Of a DNA stretch of 64,000 nt, positions 38,311-50,552 are shown one piece after another. Position 1 is the stretch's first letter; each line of letters opens with the position of its first letter. The stretch is from Antilocapra americana (Eukaryota > Chordata > Mammalia > Artiodactyla > Antilocapridae): NCBI GenBank assembly GCA_007570785.1, contig ML664175.1, forward strand, positions 10,145,441 to 10,209,440, read 5' to 3'. The translations under genes were made by a program, and so were the position numbers. The notes beneath the pieces were generated by a model that saw only the letters and a program-made list of their open reading frames with translations, made no database searches and had not been told where the DNA came from.

Positions 38311-41300
38311 ATCCTCATATCTTTAAAACATCTTTCTCCTATGGTTTTGTCTCAGAGTTTACATTTGTTCCCAATGGGTATCAAAACAAACGGAAACCCC
38401 ACCTTGGCATGTAAGTTTTTTAATAATATGACAGAAATTTACTTTAGCCAGTGTTACACACTCAATACTTCCCACTCTTGAATTGTATGGTTCAGTTGCA
38501 CTGGTCTTTTACCTGACTTCCTGCCTCTAGTTTTTTTTTTTTTTTTCTTATTAACTGGAATACTTACTTGCTGTTTTTGTGTCTACTTAACCCCCTTTTC
38601 TTCATGAAATCTTTTCCAGCCATTTCAGGTCATAATTTTAAAAAAATATGACTTCCAGATATTTAAAGGTCATTTGGGTAAAGGAAAATACTTGTTCTTT
38701 TTTGCTCCTGAAGGCAAAGCTAAAGCCATTAAGGGAGTTGTGACCAGTAGATCTTTGATCCCTGCTAGTTACCAGTTACTGTAGCTAGACAGCTAATGGG
38801 TTAGCCCTATAAATTTAAGAGAAAACTGAAAACTGCTTTTGTGAGTACTGAATAAAAGATTTCTGTTTTAGAATCTATATATATATATCTATCTTAGATT
38901 ATATGCTTTCCGAGAGCAAAAGTAGTGTTTTACACTTGTATTTCTGCAAAATACCCTGCTTTTCTGTCAAGTACCTGGTGATTGACTATTTTTAGGTTTG
39001 GGGATATGTGATAGATTGGTGGAAAGAAAGATTAAATCCCCTAAATTAAATTTCTTATATTAAATGCCCCAATTCGCATATTTAGCTAACATCAGCTTCA
39101 TGGGGAAGTTTTGAGTACTGAACTTGTATGGATTAGCTGACCAGAGACCCGTGGTGGTCATTTATTAGTGTGTTGCACCTGTTCTCTTATTTCTTCTGAG
39201 AATATCTTAGCTCATCCACAACCCCGCATTTAAACATCAAGGATGAGCAGGAAGTGGCCAAGTGGTAAAGCCATTGAGGTTGTATGTGAGTACAGCTGTC
39301 TCCACTGAACCACAGCCAGCCCTAGCTCTGAAGAGCAAAGAGAAGTGATACTTCCATAGTGCTTTCTTTTCTCAGGGCATGTGTCATTTTTGTTCTTTAG
39401 TAACTTCACATTGTGGGAAGGATGGCTTCTCTGATATTGGCCTTGATTAGCTAGAGGAGCTCTGTTATATGAGGGCCGGTAGGAACCATTCTGTCACAAT
39501 CTGGAAACCACTAGGTGGCCAAAACCTTGTAAGTGATACTTTTCTTAAGAGTAACGCGGATTTTTGCCAACTGAATTGAACCACAGAAGAGAGGTTGTAT
39601 GACCTAGCATTAAAATAAATGTGGGGAAACATCTATAAGAGCAGAAAAAAGGTAATCTTAATGAAACTGAGTCTATTCTCCTGCTTAATTTGTAGTGGAA
39701 GGTTGAACCATCACCTTTTATTTAATGCTTCTAAAATCATCCTCAGATTTTTGGGCCAAAAGCTGTTTTTGTCAACTGTAGAAGATATGTTGTCTTTGTG
39801 TTTTGAAATTAGACTGCAAACCTCAACATTAAGTCTTTGGAAATTGTATTTTTTATCTTTTTTTTTCCTTAAGCCAGGAGAATTGAGTTGGCCAGTCTAA
39901 TGTAATTTGAAGCTAAAATGTTACCCTTTTATGTGGAATTTGGGAGAATCTTGTTTTGAGGGAACTATCAATAGAAAGTAAAGGAGTTTTGCCAGGAGAG
40001 ACCTAGGGCCATATCAAATTGGAGATGTGATCTTTGTGATAAAGATGGTAAAAATTCTCATTGCATTAATCCACATTAGAACAAATACTGTCCATTGTAA
40101 GCTTCTCACTGACTTCAGACCGCTTTATATTAGATAGTGGCTCTGAGATTCTCAGCTCTCATTTAGCTTACCTCTGAAATGTATAGAATGTATTGCCTTA
40201 GTCTGTTTATTTTGGAAAGAAACTGTCATTGCTTGTGAAATCTGTACATTTTTGAGATGCCACCTTTACAGACTTGAGATTGATTTTTAGGTCTCTGAAA
40301 CTGCCCATTTGCTCCTTGTGAAAGGAGCAGGTTTGCATTTATTCAGTGAGTCTAAGATGAGGTAATTGGTATTTTTATGATTTGAATGGAGGCTTTGTGT
40401 TTTTGAATTTTGTGAAACAAGGCTGTGTTTGTAAACACATTTCAGAAATATAAATGACACTTTGGTGAAGATGTTCACTGAATAGCAAGAAAGTTCAGGA
40501 AAAAAGGGAGCTTTTGTTAACATTTAATAATAATCTAACTGTTTTCATTGACTATCTCACTGATTTAAGAGTACCTGATTTTTAGAACTTTTTGTGTTGA
40601 AAAAAATCCTGAGACTGGGTTGTGGTAGGAAAAAACTTTTTTGGTATCCAGTGCTCCTATACTAAGTTGGATTTTTCAGGTATTGTTTTGGTTTAGAAGA
40701 ATGTGTCATAAACAGTGTATTTCAGTGTAAGAATCATCTTGGGAAACTATGACAGCTTTTTTTAATACTCATAAGATGAACAAGTTGCCGTGGTATTGGA
40801 CGAGTAACACAGAAGTATTTTGGTATGGCTCAGCTGGTTTAGGTATAAATAAACAGTGTAAAAGTGTTCAGGAAAATCCAGAGTTGAGTCTTTCGAGATT
40901 GTAAATGAACTGGTTAATTTTATGTTCCACTCCTGTTTCTTTTAAAGGCTTGTTGGCCTTTGAATGAGATTTTCTGTACTGGTATGGAAGTACTGTTTCC
41001 AGAGGAAGTGTATTTTTGTATTTGTAGTGATTTTCACTAACATCCTAGGTGACACTGAGAGAAGCGGGAGTGTTAAATTTTAAAATAATTTTGAAGCCTA
41101 TATGTAAGTGAGTGCTGAAAATATTTTCTTTTATTAACTATTTTTGAAAAATTATAAAAATACAAGTCAAAGCTAAAAAAAATCTAAATAGCAGAGAAAG
41201 ATACATAGTGAAAAACAAAAGTTCTTCTGGTTATTCCTTCCTGTTCCATATGTCCACTCCCTTCATGCATGTGCTAGTGTTACATAGCTCTTGTGATTTT

Positions 41301-41604
41301 ACATTGTAGGGAACGACAATTCTGCAGCTTAACCTTTTCACTTAACAAGAGAAGGTGGATAGGAGATCACTATATAAAGGGCATTCTTGAGCCCATATTG
41401 ATTTTACTAGAATATTTGGTTTTCTAAAGTATGTGTAACGATTTGACCTGCTGTAGGAAGTGATGTAATTGTACAGTACATGTGACTTAATGAAGCCAAA
41501 GTCCTAAAAATGTTAATGTTCTTTGGAAGTCTTAAGATTTCAGTTCTGACAACTTAAATAGCTTCTCCCCTTTAGAAAACAAGCAATTGTATTGTAATAG
41601 AAGG
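38311..41604. other. Mostly unique intronic DNA, 3.3 kb
   Basis: No gene or young repeat seen. There is a TA run at 38876-38888. The part around 41150-41350 has the texture of an old LINE but I cannot assign it. Confidence 0.4.
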
Positions 41605-41810
41605 CATTCAATAAGATATTAGTTTCTTATGTACCAGACCTTGTGCACAAGGCACACTTTTACATGAATTATTTAGTGTAATCTTTGTAATAATTCTTTG
41701 AGGCAGATTTACTTTTACTTCCTTTTTTTGCAGATGAGGAAACAGGTTGAGTAACAGTTACTAAGTGGCAGAATCAGATTTCAGAAGTGATCTATACATT
41801 TATGCAGTGG
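41605..41810 (-). mobile_element. MIR SINE, antisense
   Basis: TTCTTATGTACCAGACCTTGTGC, TTTACATGAATTATTTAGTGTAATC, TTGAGGCAGATTTAC, then GCAGATGAGGAAACAGG and TTACTAAGTGGCAGAATCAG are clear antisense MIR blocks. Confidence 0.8.
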
Positions 41811-41825
41811 TAGCTAGTTATTTGG

Positions 41826-41950
41826 AGAAGGAAATGGCAACCCACTCCAGTACTCTTGCCTAGACAATTCCAGGGACGGGGGAGCCTGGTGGGCTGCCGC
41901 CTATGGGGTCGCACAGAGTTGGACACGACTGAAGTGACTTAGCAGCAGCA
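41826..41950 (+). mobile_element. Bov-tA SINE 3' half, sense, 5'-truncated
   Basis: Starts in mid-element at GGAGAAGGAAATGGCAACCC and ends GAGTTGGACACGACTGAAGTG. The tRNA-like head is missing. An AGCAGCAGCAG run follows. Confidence 0.9.
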
Positions 41951-42199
41951 GCTATTCAGATTACTTAAAGAAAAACTAGTCTCATGGACAAGTTGTCTGT
42001 TATCCTGTTATCAAATACCATAGTGATTTAATACCAAAATTTGGTAAAGGCATCATTGTTATAATGTATTTGGTGGAGGGATTGACTTTTCCGTGCATCT
42101 AAACTCAAAGTGTTTTAGCATCACCTGGGGATTTTTTTTAACAAATGCCCACCTGGATCCTGGTGAAATGCCCTTCTAATCCCAGTTTGCTGAGTGTTT

Positions 42200-43960
42200 T
42201 CTTTTTTTTTTTAAATCATGAATGGGTTGAAATTTTGTTAAATGCCTTCTCTCAATCCATTGTAATCATCAGATGAATGTTCTCCTTTGTTCTGTTCATG
42301 TAATAAATAACATTGATTGATTTTTTGATGCTAAATCATTTGCATTCTGAAATAAATTCTGCCTAGTCATAATGTATCTTCACATTACTGAATTAGTTAA
42401 TATTTTGTTAAGGATTTTTATGTGTGTATTCATGATGGATATTGAGCTGCAGACTCCTTTCTTTTTTGGGGTACTGTGTCTTGGTTTTGTCATCAGAGTC
42501 ATGCTGAGCTCCCTTGTTCCTCTTTTGTTTTATTTCACTTTTATTTTTGGCCACAAGGCATATGGGAGTTTAGTCCCCGGCCAGGGATTGGACCCACACC
42601 CCCTGCATGAGGAGTGTGGAGTCTTAACCATTGGACCACCTGGAGAGTCCCCTCCTTTTCTGTTACGTGAGAGTTTGTAGAAACGGTGTTATGTCTCCTT
42701 TAGATATATGTCAGAATTCACAAGTGAGACCTAGGTCTAGTATTTTCTGTATAAGAAGGTTTTAAATCGTGAATTTAATTTGTTTAGTTGATTTAAGGCG
42801 GCTCAAGTTTTCTGTTTCTTTTTAAATCAGTTTTTGTAATTTGTGTCTTTCAAGGAATTTGTCGATTTCATTTGTTGAATTTATTGGTCTAACACTATTT
42901 ATAATATCCTGTTACCCTTTTATCATGGGTGTGTAGTCATGTTTCATCTTTCTCTCTTGATATTGGTAATTTTGTCTTTTCTTTTTTTTTCCTAATTAGT
43001 TTTAAGAGAGTTTGCATTTATTCATTTATTTTCTGTTTCCATTATTCCTTTCTTTGTGTATATCTAGTTTTCTATCTTGTCTCATTTTCCTTCTGCCTGA
43101 AAATTTTCTTTTATATTTCATATAGTACAGAACTGGAGACAGTGAATTCTGTTTGTATTTTGCTGCTGTAAAAAGTTTTTTTCTCTTTATTTTTGAAGGG
43201 TACTTTTGCTGGATATAGAATTATCTTGACTTTTTTTTTTTTTGACAATTTAAAGATGTCTCTTTATTGTACTTTGTAGCTTTCATTGTTTCTTTTCTTT
43301 TTTCTTTCATTGTTTCTTATGACTTGTTTGCACTAATTCATCTTTGTTCTTTTCTGTGTAATAGTTTTTTTCCCCCCCAGCCATTTGGCTTATTTTAAGA
43401 GTTCCTTGTTTAGTGATTTGGCTGTAATATTTCTGTGTATGTATGTGTATGTTTGATATGTATGTTTATAGTTAAAATGCTTTAGACATTGTATCTTTAA
43501 ATGTTTTTTCTTCTAGGACTCCAGTTACATTAATGTTGATTCTCTTGATATTATTCCACAGGTTACTGTGGCTCTATCATTTTTTTCAGCTTTCTTCCTC
43601 TTATGATTCAGTTTTAATAATTTCTGTTATTGTGTCTTCAAGCTACTGATCTTTTTTTTTTTGCTTTTTTTGCAATGTCTAATCTAGTCATCCTATCCAG
43701 TATCTAATCTATTCATGACTATCCAATAAATTTTTCAGATACTGTGCTTTATTTCTAGAAATTATGTTTTGTTTTGTTTTGCATCTCTTCACAGTGTTCC
43801 TGATTTTCTTTGTCATTGAATAATTTGTAATAGCTGTTTCCAAGTCTTTGTTTGTTAATATCATCATCTTTTTATGCTAGGCTAATTTGTATTGAGAGAC
43901 TTTTTTTCTTCTGATTATGGGTCTTTTTTTTTTTTTTTGCATCTGCACAGTCTCTGAGGC
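42200..43960 (-). mobile_element. Old L1M-type LINE, antisense, decayed
   Basis: The plus strand reads as reverse-complement L1: TTAATATTTTGTTAAGGATTTTTATG, TTGGTTTTGTCATCAGAGTCATGCTGAGCTC and GATATTGGTAATTTTGTC. T-rich text with GAAGGGTACTTTTGCTGGATATAGAATT follows. A CHR SINE interrupts it at 42533-42655. No coding capacity remains; limits and subfamily are approximate. Confidence 0.65.
42533..42655 (-). mobile_element. CHR-type SINE, antisense, inside an L1
   Basis: TTTTATTTTTGGCCACAAGGC, GGCCAGGGATTGGACCC and GTCTTAACCATTGGACCACC are diagnostic antisense CHR blocks. Similar flanks CCTCTTTTGTTT and CCTCCTTTTCTGTT suggest a degraded target-site duplication. Confidence 0.85.
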
Positions 43961-45129
43961 CTCTATAGAATATTAACAAGTTCTGTTATCACAGACATTA
44001 CCACCTCACTTACTTTCCTACATATTCCTTTTGTATTCATCTTTCTGTATCATTAAAGGGAAAAGAATACTTATACTTTTCCATGATAAGGACATGGAAA
44101 CTGGAGTGAAAAGTCCCACTTTTGCTCCATTGAAACCAGCATCTATAAGAAATGGACAACAAGGCCCAAATACAAATTGCCTTTAAGTCAGCTGATTTTC
44201 TCTGTCAGATTTCTCTTGATTCCAGACAGATTTTGTTGGTTACAGTGTATGAGAGAAAATGTTCTATTTTGTGACTTCCTGAAAAGGTAATTTTTACAGC
44301 TCTCTGAAAAGGCAAACAGTTATTAAGTTATAAAAATATAGTTGAAATCCTTGATTTTATCTTTATTCATTCTATTCAGTTATTTTAGATGTTTATGTGT
44401 TTAGGTGTTCTTGGCTGCTTATCTCATGCTTCCCTGATAGCTCAGTTGGTAAAGAATCTGCCTGCAATACAGGAGACTCTGGTTCGATTCCTGGGTCAGG
44501 AAGATCCACTGGTGCATTATATGTTATTTTCTACATATGTTAATATTATTGTGATTACTTATTACTTATTAATATACAGTTTTTCTATCTCAAAAATTTT
44601 TGAAAAGTATCTGCAAAAAAAGCATTGTAATCTCACTCTTCTAATTATTTCACCAGAATGTGAAGTTCTTTTGTTTTACTTTGTTTTATTCTGTAATTTA
44701 TTCTAAGTACATACAATGTTGTCAGTTACATAATAGAATTCAAGTCATTTTATTGGATGAAAAATTATAGATGTAAAACTCAGTCTACAAAAACAGTTGC
44801 TTTAAAATTCAGTCAGGTGTCAGTTAAAAGCATTTCTGTAAGGCAAGGATAATTTGACAATTTATCACCTTATTAGGAATAACTTTTATGTTGTTAATTT
44901 AGTGGTTGTGTTAGAATTTATGGTATACATTTTCAGCTTATCTTGGTGTACCTTAAGTGATATTATGTCATTTCATGGTTACTCTTCAAGTACCTTACGG
45001 TAATGTACATCCAGTTCTCCCAACTTTTATGTTGTAGTTGCCATACATTTTACTTTGGCATATGTAATAAACTCATCACTAGAAACTCAACACTTGTTGT
45101 TTTTGTTTAGTCTATCATCTTTTAAAGAC
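43961..45129. other. Intronic DNA, mostly unassigned
   Basis: Apart from the Bov-tA fragment at 44428 I recognise nothing with confidence. No gene supported. Confidence 0.35.
44428..44512 (+). mobile_element. Bov-tA head fragment, sense, 85 bp
   Basis: Only the tRNA-derived head: GCTTCCCTGATAGCTCAGTTGG (box A-like) and GGTTCGATTCCTGGG (box B), ending at GGAAGATCCACTGG. This is the reverse of the usual 5' truncation, so either internal priming or a later deletion removed the 3' part. Confidence 0.85.
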
Positions 45130-46475
45130 ATTTAAATAGTAAGAATAGCCCATATATGTTCCTTAATGAAGTTACCATTCTTGTTACTCTTAGGGTAGAT
45201 CTGCATTTCTATCTGGCATTGTTTTCCTTGTGCTTGAGGAACTTTAATATTTCTGATAGTACTGATCTGTTGGTAGTGAATTCCTTTCAGCTTTTGCATA
45301 CCTCAAAAATTCTTGCTTTTTTTCCCTTTGTTTTAAAGAATGTATTTTTGCTAGGTATAGAAGTCTGTACCTAGATGGGCACCTTTTTCTTTCAGTATTT
45401 TAAAGATTTAATCCAGTGTCTTCTTGCTTTTATAATTTCCGATGAGGAATCTATTGTCATTCTTATTTTTCTTTCTCTCTCTGTAATGTGTTTTTTTTTT
45501 CTTTATTTGCTCTTAAGATTAAAAAATTAGTGGCTTTGAGCAATTTGGTTATGACATGACTTTGTATATGCATGTCTTCATGTTTCTTTTGCTTTATATT
45601 TATTGAACTTCTTTGATCTTTGGGTTTATAATTTTCATAAAATTTGGACAACTTTGGAAACTTATTTCTTCAGATAATTTACTGTGCCCTTCACCTTCAG
45701 AAATTCCAGTTGTATGGGAAGAAAGACGTGGAGTTGTGCCACAGCTGACTTCATTTAAAAAAGTTATCTTTTCTCTTTGTGTTTCATATTGGATGGTTTC
45801 TTTTGTTGTGTCTTCAAGTTTACTGCCTTTACTTCTGCAGTGTTTAATCTGACAGTCTTCCATCAGTTCTGTTCAGTGTAATTTTCATTTGCTGCATTAT
45901 AGTTTTCATCTCTAGAAGCTTGATTTGTGTCTTTTAATATCTTCTACATCTCTAAACTTTCAAAACATATGGGGTAGATTATAGTAACTGATTTAATGTC
46001 CTGCTCTGTTTGTTCTTACATCTTAGTCAGTTTGGCTGGAGTTAATTGATTTTTTCCCTTTATATATGTTTTGTACCTTTTTTTGTCTTTGTATGGCTAG
46101 TATTTTTATTAGATTTCAGACATTGTGCTTTTGCCTTGCTGGGTGCAATATGTTTTTATATTACTAAAAATATTCTTGAACCTTATTCTGGATGTAGTTA
46201 AGTTCCTTTGAAACATCTTAATACTTTTTGGTCTTTTTAGATTTGTTAGGTGGGTCCAGAAGAGTGCTCAGTTTGAGTTGATTATTCCTGACAACTGAGT
46301 CTGTTTTGTGTACTCTACTCGAAGATTCATGAAGTTTTCCAGTCTCACTGCTGGGAGCAGGTACTGTTTCTGGTCCTGTGCCTGGCACTTTTACTTTATC
46401 TTTAGGGGTTATCCTTTCTTCAACTTCAGGTAGTTTGCTTACAGGCATGTGCTGTCATTACTCAAGCGGAACCTC
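45130..46475 (-). mobile_element. Old L1M-type LINE segment, antisense
   Basis: Antisense L1 text: TTTTGCTAGGTATAGAAGTCTG, TTTCAGTATTTTAAAGATTTAATCCAGTGTC, TTTCCGATGAGGAATCTATTGTC, TTATTGAACTTCTTTGATC and TTTCATAAAATTTGG. It resembles the second part of the L1 at 42.2-44.0 kb. Frames of 72-87 codons over it are noncoding. Confidence 0.6.
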
Positions 46476-46792
46476 TTGCAGGTGAGATATGGAGTTGGAT
46501 AGCTGAGCTCGCTTACAATCTGACAAAAAATAGTGCTCTCCTTTCCTCAGTGAATGTCAGAGCTATTTTATGTAGAGAGCAATGTCCAGAGAAAGGTTTG
46601 GTAAGAACTTTTGAAGACTGTCTATGAAGGTTAGTTAACTACTTATCTTCATGAAAAATGGCAGCAAGAATCCAGTTTTTATAGGAGAAATAACCTTTCA
46701 CACTTAGGAAACCGATTTTCTTCAGAGTCTAGTCTATCATAAATTGAGAAATTAGGGACAGTTTAGTCAGTATTTTAAGTTTCTTGTTTTGA

Positions 46793-46974
46793 AAGTGAAA
46801 ATGGCTCAGTTGTGTCTGACTCTTTGTGACCCCGTGGACTATACAGTCCAAGGAATTTTCCAGGCCAGAATACTGGAGTGGGTAGCCGTTCCCTTCTCCA
46901 GGGGATCTTCCCAACCCAGGGATTGAACCCAGATCTCCCACATTGCAGGCAGATTCTGAAGCAGCTAAGCCACC
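46793..46974 (-). mobile_element. Bov-tA SINE, antisense, with perfect 12-bp target-site duplication
   Basis: GGCTCAGTTGTGTCTGACTC, CCAGAATACTGGAGTGGGTAGCC and CCCAGGGATTGAACCC identify it. TTCTTGTTTTGA at 46781-46792 and 46975-46986 flanks it exactly. Confidence 0.95.
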
Positions 46975-46986
46975 TTCTTGTTTTGA

Positions 46987-47495
46987 GTTGGCTGTTTAAT
47001 CTGTTTAATTGTTAAGAAGGATTTCACATTCAAGTATTAAATGTTTATGCTATTACTTGATTAGGTTATGCTTGTTGTTAGCATTTAATATAATTGTTTA
47101 AAAACAGGTCATGTGTTGGTGATGCAGCAGATATTGAACAGGTGTTCACAGTTATGTGTTTCGGTTAACTTTGGTCTTAGAAACAGCAGGGTTATTGTTT
47201 TTTTGTTTTTTTTTATTGTTCAGTTTTTTGACATAACCAAATTAATCTGAAAAATAAAAATAAGTAGCTACTACAAAATACAATGTATATCTATTTTACA
47301 AATAAAATCACTATCTCTGAGTTGTAAAAAAAATGCATCTGTCAAATATGTAGTTCATTTGTACTCTAATGTATCTAAAAAAGAATTACGTTTGGATAAA
47401 TTAACTTGCAAGAGAAAGGAAATGATTAAGTTAAAATTTCCTAACTAGTACATATTTCTTTAAGTCATTTATTAATAATAACTGCATTGTGAAAT
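46987..47495. other. Unique AT-rich intronic DNA
   Basis: About 0.5 kb, nothing recognised. Confidence 0.45.
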
Positions 47496-47710
47496 GGGCT
47501 TCCCAGGTGTCGCTAGTGGTTAGGAACCCACTGCTGATGCAGGAGACTCAAGAGACACAGGTTGATCCTTGGGTTGGGAAGATCCCCTAGAGAAGGAAAT
47601 GGCAAACTCCTCCAGTATTCTTGCCTGGAGAATCCCATGGATAGAGGAGCCTGACGGGCTATGGGCCGTAGGACAGCAGAGTAGGACTCGACTGAAAGCA
47701 ACTTAGCACT
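47496..47710 (+). mobile_element. Bov-tA SINE, sense, tail interrupted by BovB
   Basis: GGGCTTCCCAGGTGTCGCTAG head, GTTGATCCTTGGGTTGGG box region, body block CCAGTATTCTTGCCTGGAG and GACTCGACTGAAAGCAACTTAGC tail. The tail holds the insertion site of the BovB that follows. TGTGAAAT before it and TGTGGAAT after the BovB (about 48319) may be the original SINE duplication. Confidence 0.9.
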
Positions 47711-48303
47711 CATTTCAGTTCAGTCCCTCAGTGTCTGACTCTTTGCAGCACACCAGGCTTCCTTGTCCATCACCAACTCCCAGAGCTTGCTCAAACTCAT
47801 GTTCATTGAGTCGGTGATGCCATCCAACCATCTCCTCCTCTGCCATCAATCTTTCCTAGCATCAGGGTCTTTTCCAGTGAGTCACTTCTTCGCATCAGGT
47901 GGCCAAAGTACTGCAGTTTCAGCTTCAGCATCTGTCCTTCCTATGAATATTCAGGATTAATTTCCTTTAGGATTGACTGTTTGGATCTCATGGCAGTCCA
48001 AGGGACTCTCAAAAGTCTTCTCCAACACCACATTTCAAAAGCATCAGTTCTTCAGCGCTCAGCTTTCTTTATAGTCCAACTCTCACATCTATGCATGACT
48101 GCTGGAATAACCATAACTTTGACTAGATGGACCTTTGTTGGCAAAGTAATGTCTCTGCTTTTTAACACGCTGTCTAGGTTGGTCATAGCTTTTCTTCCAA
48201 GGAGCAAGTGTCTTTTAGTTTCATGGCTGCAATCACCATCTGCAGTGATTTTGAAGCCCAAGAAAATAAAGTCTGTCACTGTTTCCATTGTTTCCACATC
48301 TAT
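47711..48303 (-). mobile_element. BovB LINE 3' end, antisense, 593 bp, nested in a Bov-tA tail
   Basis: Runs from CATTTCAGTTCAGTCCCTC to TTTCCACATCTA on the plus strand. CTTAGCACT at 47702-47710 and 48304-48312 is a 9-bp target-site duplication; the first copy is part of the Bov-tA tail. The minus strand keeps VETMETVTDFIFLGFKITADGDCSHE and VMHRCESWTIKKAE, but not the catalytic box. Confidence 0.93.
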
Positions 48304-48312
48304 CTTAGCACT

Positions 48313-49437
48313 AGTACTGTGGAATTCTGTTTGAGTCAGTTTTGTAATAAGTTCTATTTTAAGTAATTTTGGAGGTCTTACAAATGAATGGAGCAAAATG
48401 TAGACTTTCAGAGATTTGCTTTGATATTTGAGGTATTTTGATAGCTATATCCAAAGTACTTTTGTTAACACACAGCTGTTTTATTGTGCCTTATCCTAAA
48501 ATTGTGCGATATAAATTAATCTTTGAGATTAGATAAAACCATTAGTTCAGTAAGTGTTTACTGTATGTTCAGCACTGTGCAAAGTACTTTGAGGATAATA
48601 AGAATGTTTTGAATATGATCAGTGTTGCTCCATATATCTAATCAAGAGAGAATATGTATACTATGCTAATAATTGTAATAGAAATATAAACATTTTTGGG
48701 TCTCTGTAAACATGTTTTAGGAAAAAAAGCCTGTGAAAACTCTTTCTGAGTAAATGCGTTAGCATGTCTGTCTTTTCCCACTCATGTATCTAACCTTATT
48801 ATTAAAATAAAACCACTGAAGTATAAGACTCCATAGTTAAACTTGTATAAGCTGTCTTTAAATCTTGTGGTTCAGTGTCTAGCAGAGTATAGTCCAACAG
48901 GTAGTGTTGTGCACGTAGTGCTCATAGATATGTGGGGGAATGAATGCCTCTGAGAACTGTTCTTGAGGCTGCGTATCAGTAACTAACTCAAACTTTTCAC
49001 ACTGCAGACCATTACCTGTGTATTGGGTTAAAAGCACTTCAGTGCATCTCACAAAGCATGATAAAGAAATGGAACAGAAGCCAAGACAATGTAGTTAGTA
49101 CTTGGAGGATTGTTTTTTATGAAATTTTAGTTTGTTATTTAAATATACATTTGTGTACACTAGATGGTGATATAATACGTATTTAACAGTGGATTTTGGT
49201 TTTTAAAAAATTGAAAGCCGCAGCTTTAGTAGCTAAAAGTTTTCAAAGTGCCGGTTTCTCTTTACTATTTTGCAGGGTGTGAAAATCTGACGTGATGGGT
49301 TTGGTCTTTGTTAATGCTGCTTTGCAAAATGCTAGAGATACTGAAATTGAAACTCCACTCCAGATTTTCCTGTATTTGATAAAAGATCTTTTACAACTTC
49401 TTTTTTTTTGCAAATACCTTCCGTTTTTTGGGTCACT
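48313..49437. other. Unique intronic DNA, faint MIR-like text
   Basis: GTAAGTGTTTACTGTATGTTCAGCACTGTGC near 48550 resembles antisense MIR. Nothing else recognised. Confidence 0.4.
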
Positions 49438-49448
49438 GACCTTTAACT

Positions 49449-49649
49449 TGGGCTTCCCTGGGGGCTCAGACAGTAAAGAATTTGCCTGCAATGCGAAAGA
49501 TTCAAGAGACCCAGGTTTTATCCCTGAGTAGGGAAGATACCCTGGAGGAGGAAATGGAAACCCACTTCAGTATTCTTGCCTGGAGAATTCCATAGGCAGA
49601 ATTCCATGGAATTCCTGGTGACTACAGTCCACTGGGTCACAGAGAGAAA
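49449..49649 (+). mobile_element. Bov-tA SINE, sense, left arm of an inverted pair
   Basis: GGGCTTCCCTGGGGGCTCAG head, TTTTATCCCTGAGTAGGG box region, body CCACTTCAGTATTCTTGCCTGG and the end GGGTCACAGAGAGAAAG. GACCTTTAACT (49438-49448) and GACTTTTAATG (49650-49660) may be the target-site duplication. It faces the next element. Confidence 0.88.
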
Positions 49650-49692
49650 GACTTTTAATGCATGATAGACTGCTACCTTTAAAGAAAAAAAG

Positions 49693-49905
49693 GTAAGTGT
49701 TAGTTGCTCTGTCCTGTCTGACTCTTTGTGACCCCCATTGACTATAGCCCACCAGGCTCCTCTGTTCATGGAATTCTCCAGGTCAGATTACTGGAGTGGG
49801 TAGCCTTTCCCTTCTCCAGGAGATCTTCCTCACCCAGGGATTGAAGCTGGGTCTCCTACATTGCAGGCAAATTCTTTACCATCTTAGCCACCAGGGAAAC
49901 CCATA
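49693..49905 (-). mobile_element. Bov-tA SINE, antisense, right arm of an inverted pair
   Basis: GTTAGTTGCTCTGTCCTGTC, AGCCCACCAGGCTCCTCTGTTCATGG, GGATTGAAGCTGGGTC and TAGCCACCAGGGAAACCC show a complete antisense Bov-tA 43 bp after the sense copy. Confidence 0.9.
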
Positions 49906-50552
49906 GACATTTTCATCTACATTAATGCATAATATCTCAGAGAGAAACTAGAATATAATTATATAAAAACAAAAGCAAAACCCACAACATCAAAAAGGCG
50001 AAAGTTCTTCCAGTTAATGATGTAACTTCGCTGGACCCCTCATTTTGAAAAGAAAGAGGAGGTTGTTACTGTCAGTAAATCTCTCAGGTTACTTTCTGAT
50101 ACAAATTTGAAACACTTGAGACATCTTTAACTCTGTTTCAGCTCTGGAATTCTACAAATATTTGGAATGATAAAATAAACAGCTTTTGACTTTCAGGAAT
50201 TCAGAACTCCTAATGAAGTGAAAGTGAACTGTGTTTGTTAATGTGTGTGCCTTAAAATTAAAAAAGTAGAGAGTCTATACTGTTTGATAAAGTTTATATA
50301 GGAGAATTAAATGCTCTTAGGCTGCATATTGGAAAAAATATTACAAATTTAATTTGTAATGATGGTGAGGCTAACCTTTTTTTTTTAGCCCTCTGTAGGA
50401 TCATTTTCTGAAATTGTAATGAAAATCAATTTCAAAAGATAATAAAGCATCTAAGTTCCCTTTACTCTAACTTTTATTTTCTAGGAACACATATAGTTCT
50501 TAGAATGAGGTTATTTTCGGAATCCTTAACAGGTCATTGCCTTTATTGCTTT
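49906..50552. other. Unique intronic DNA, nothing recognised
   Basis: About 0.65 kb of AT-rich DNA without a recognised element. Confidence 0.4.

Noticed and set aside
43186..46475. T-rich frames in the antisense L1 region as membrane proteins
   Set aside because: Their F, L and S content comes from T-rich antisense LINE DNA; no start context or family match supports them.
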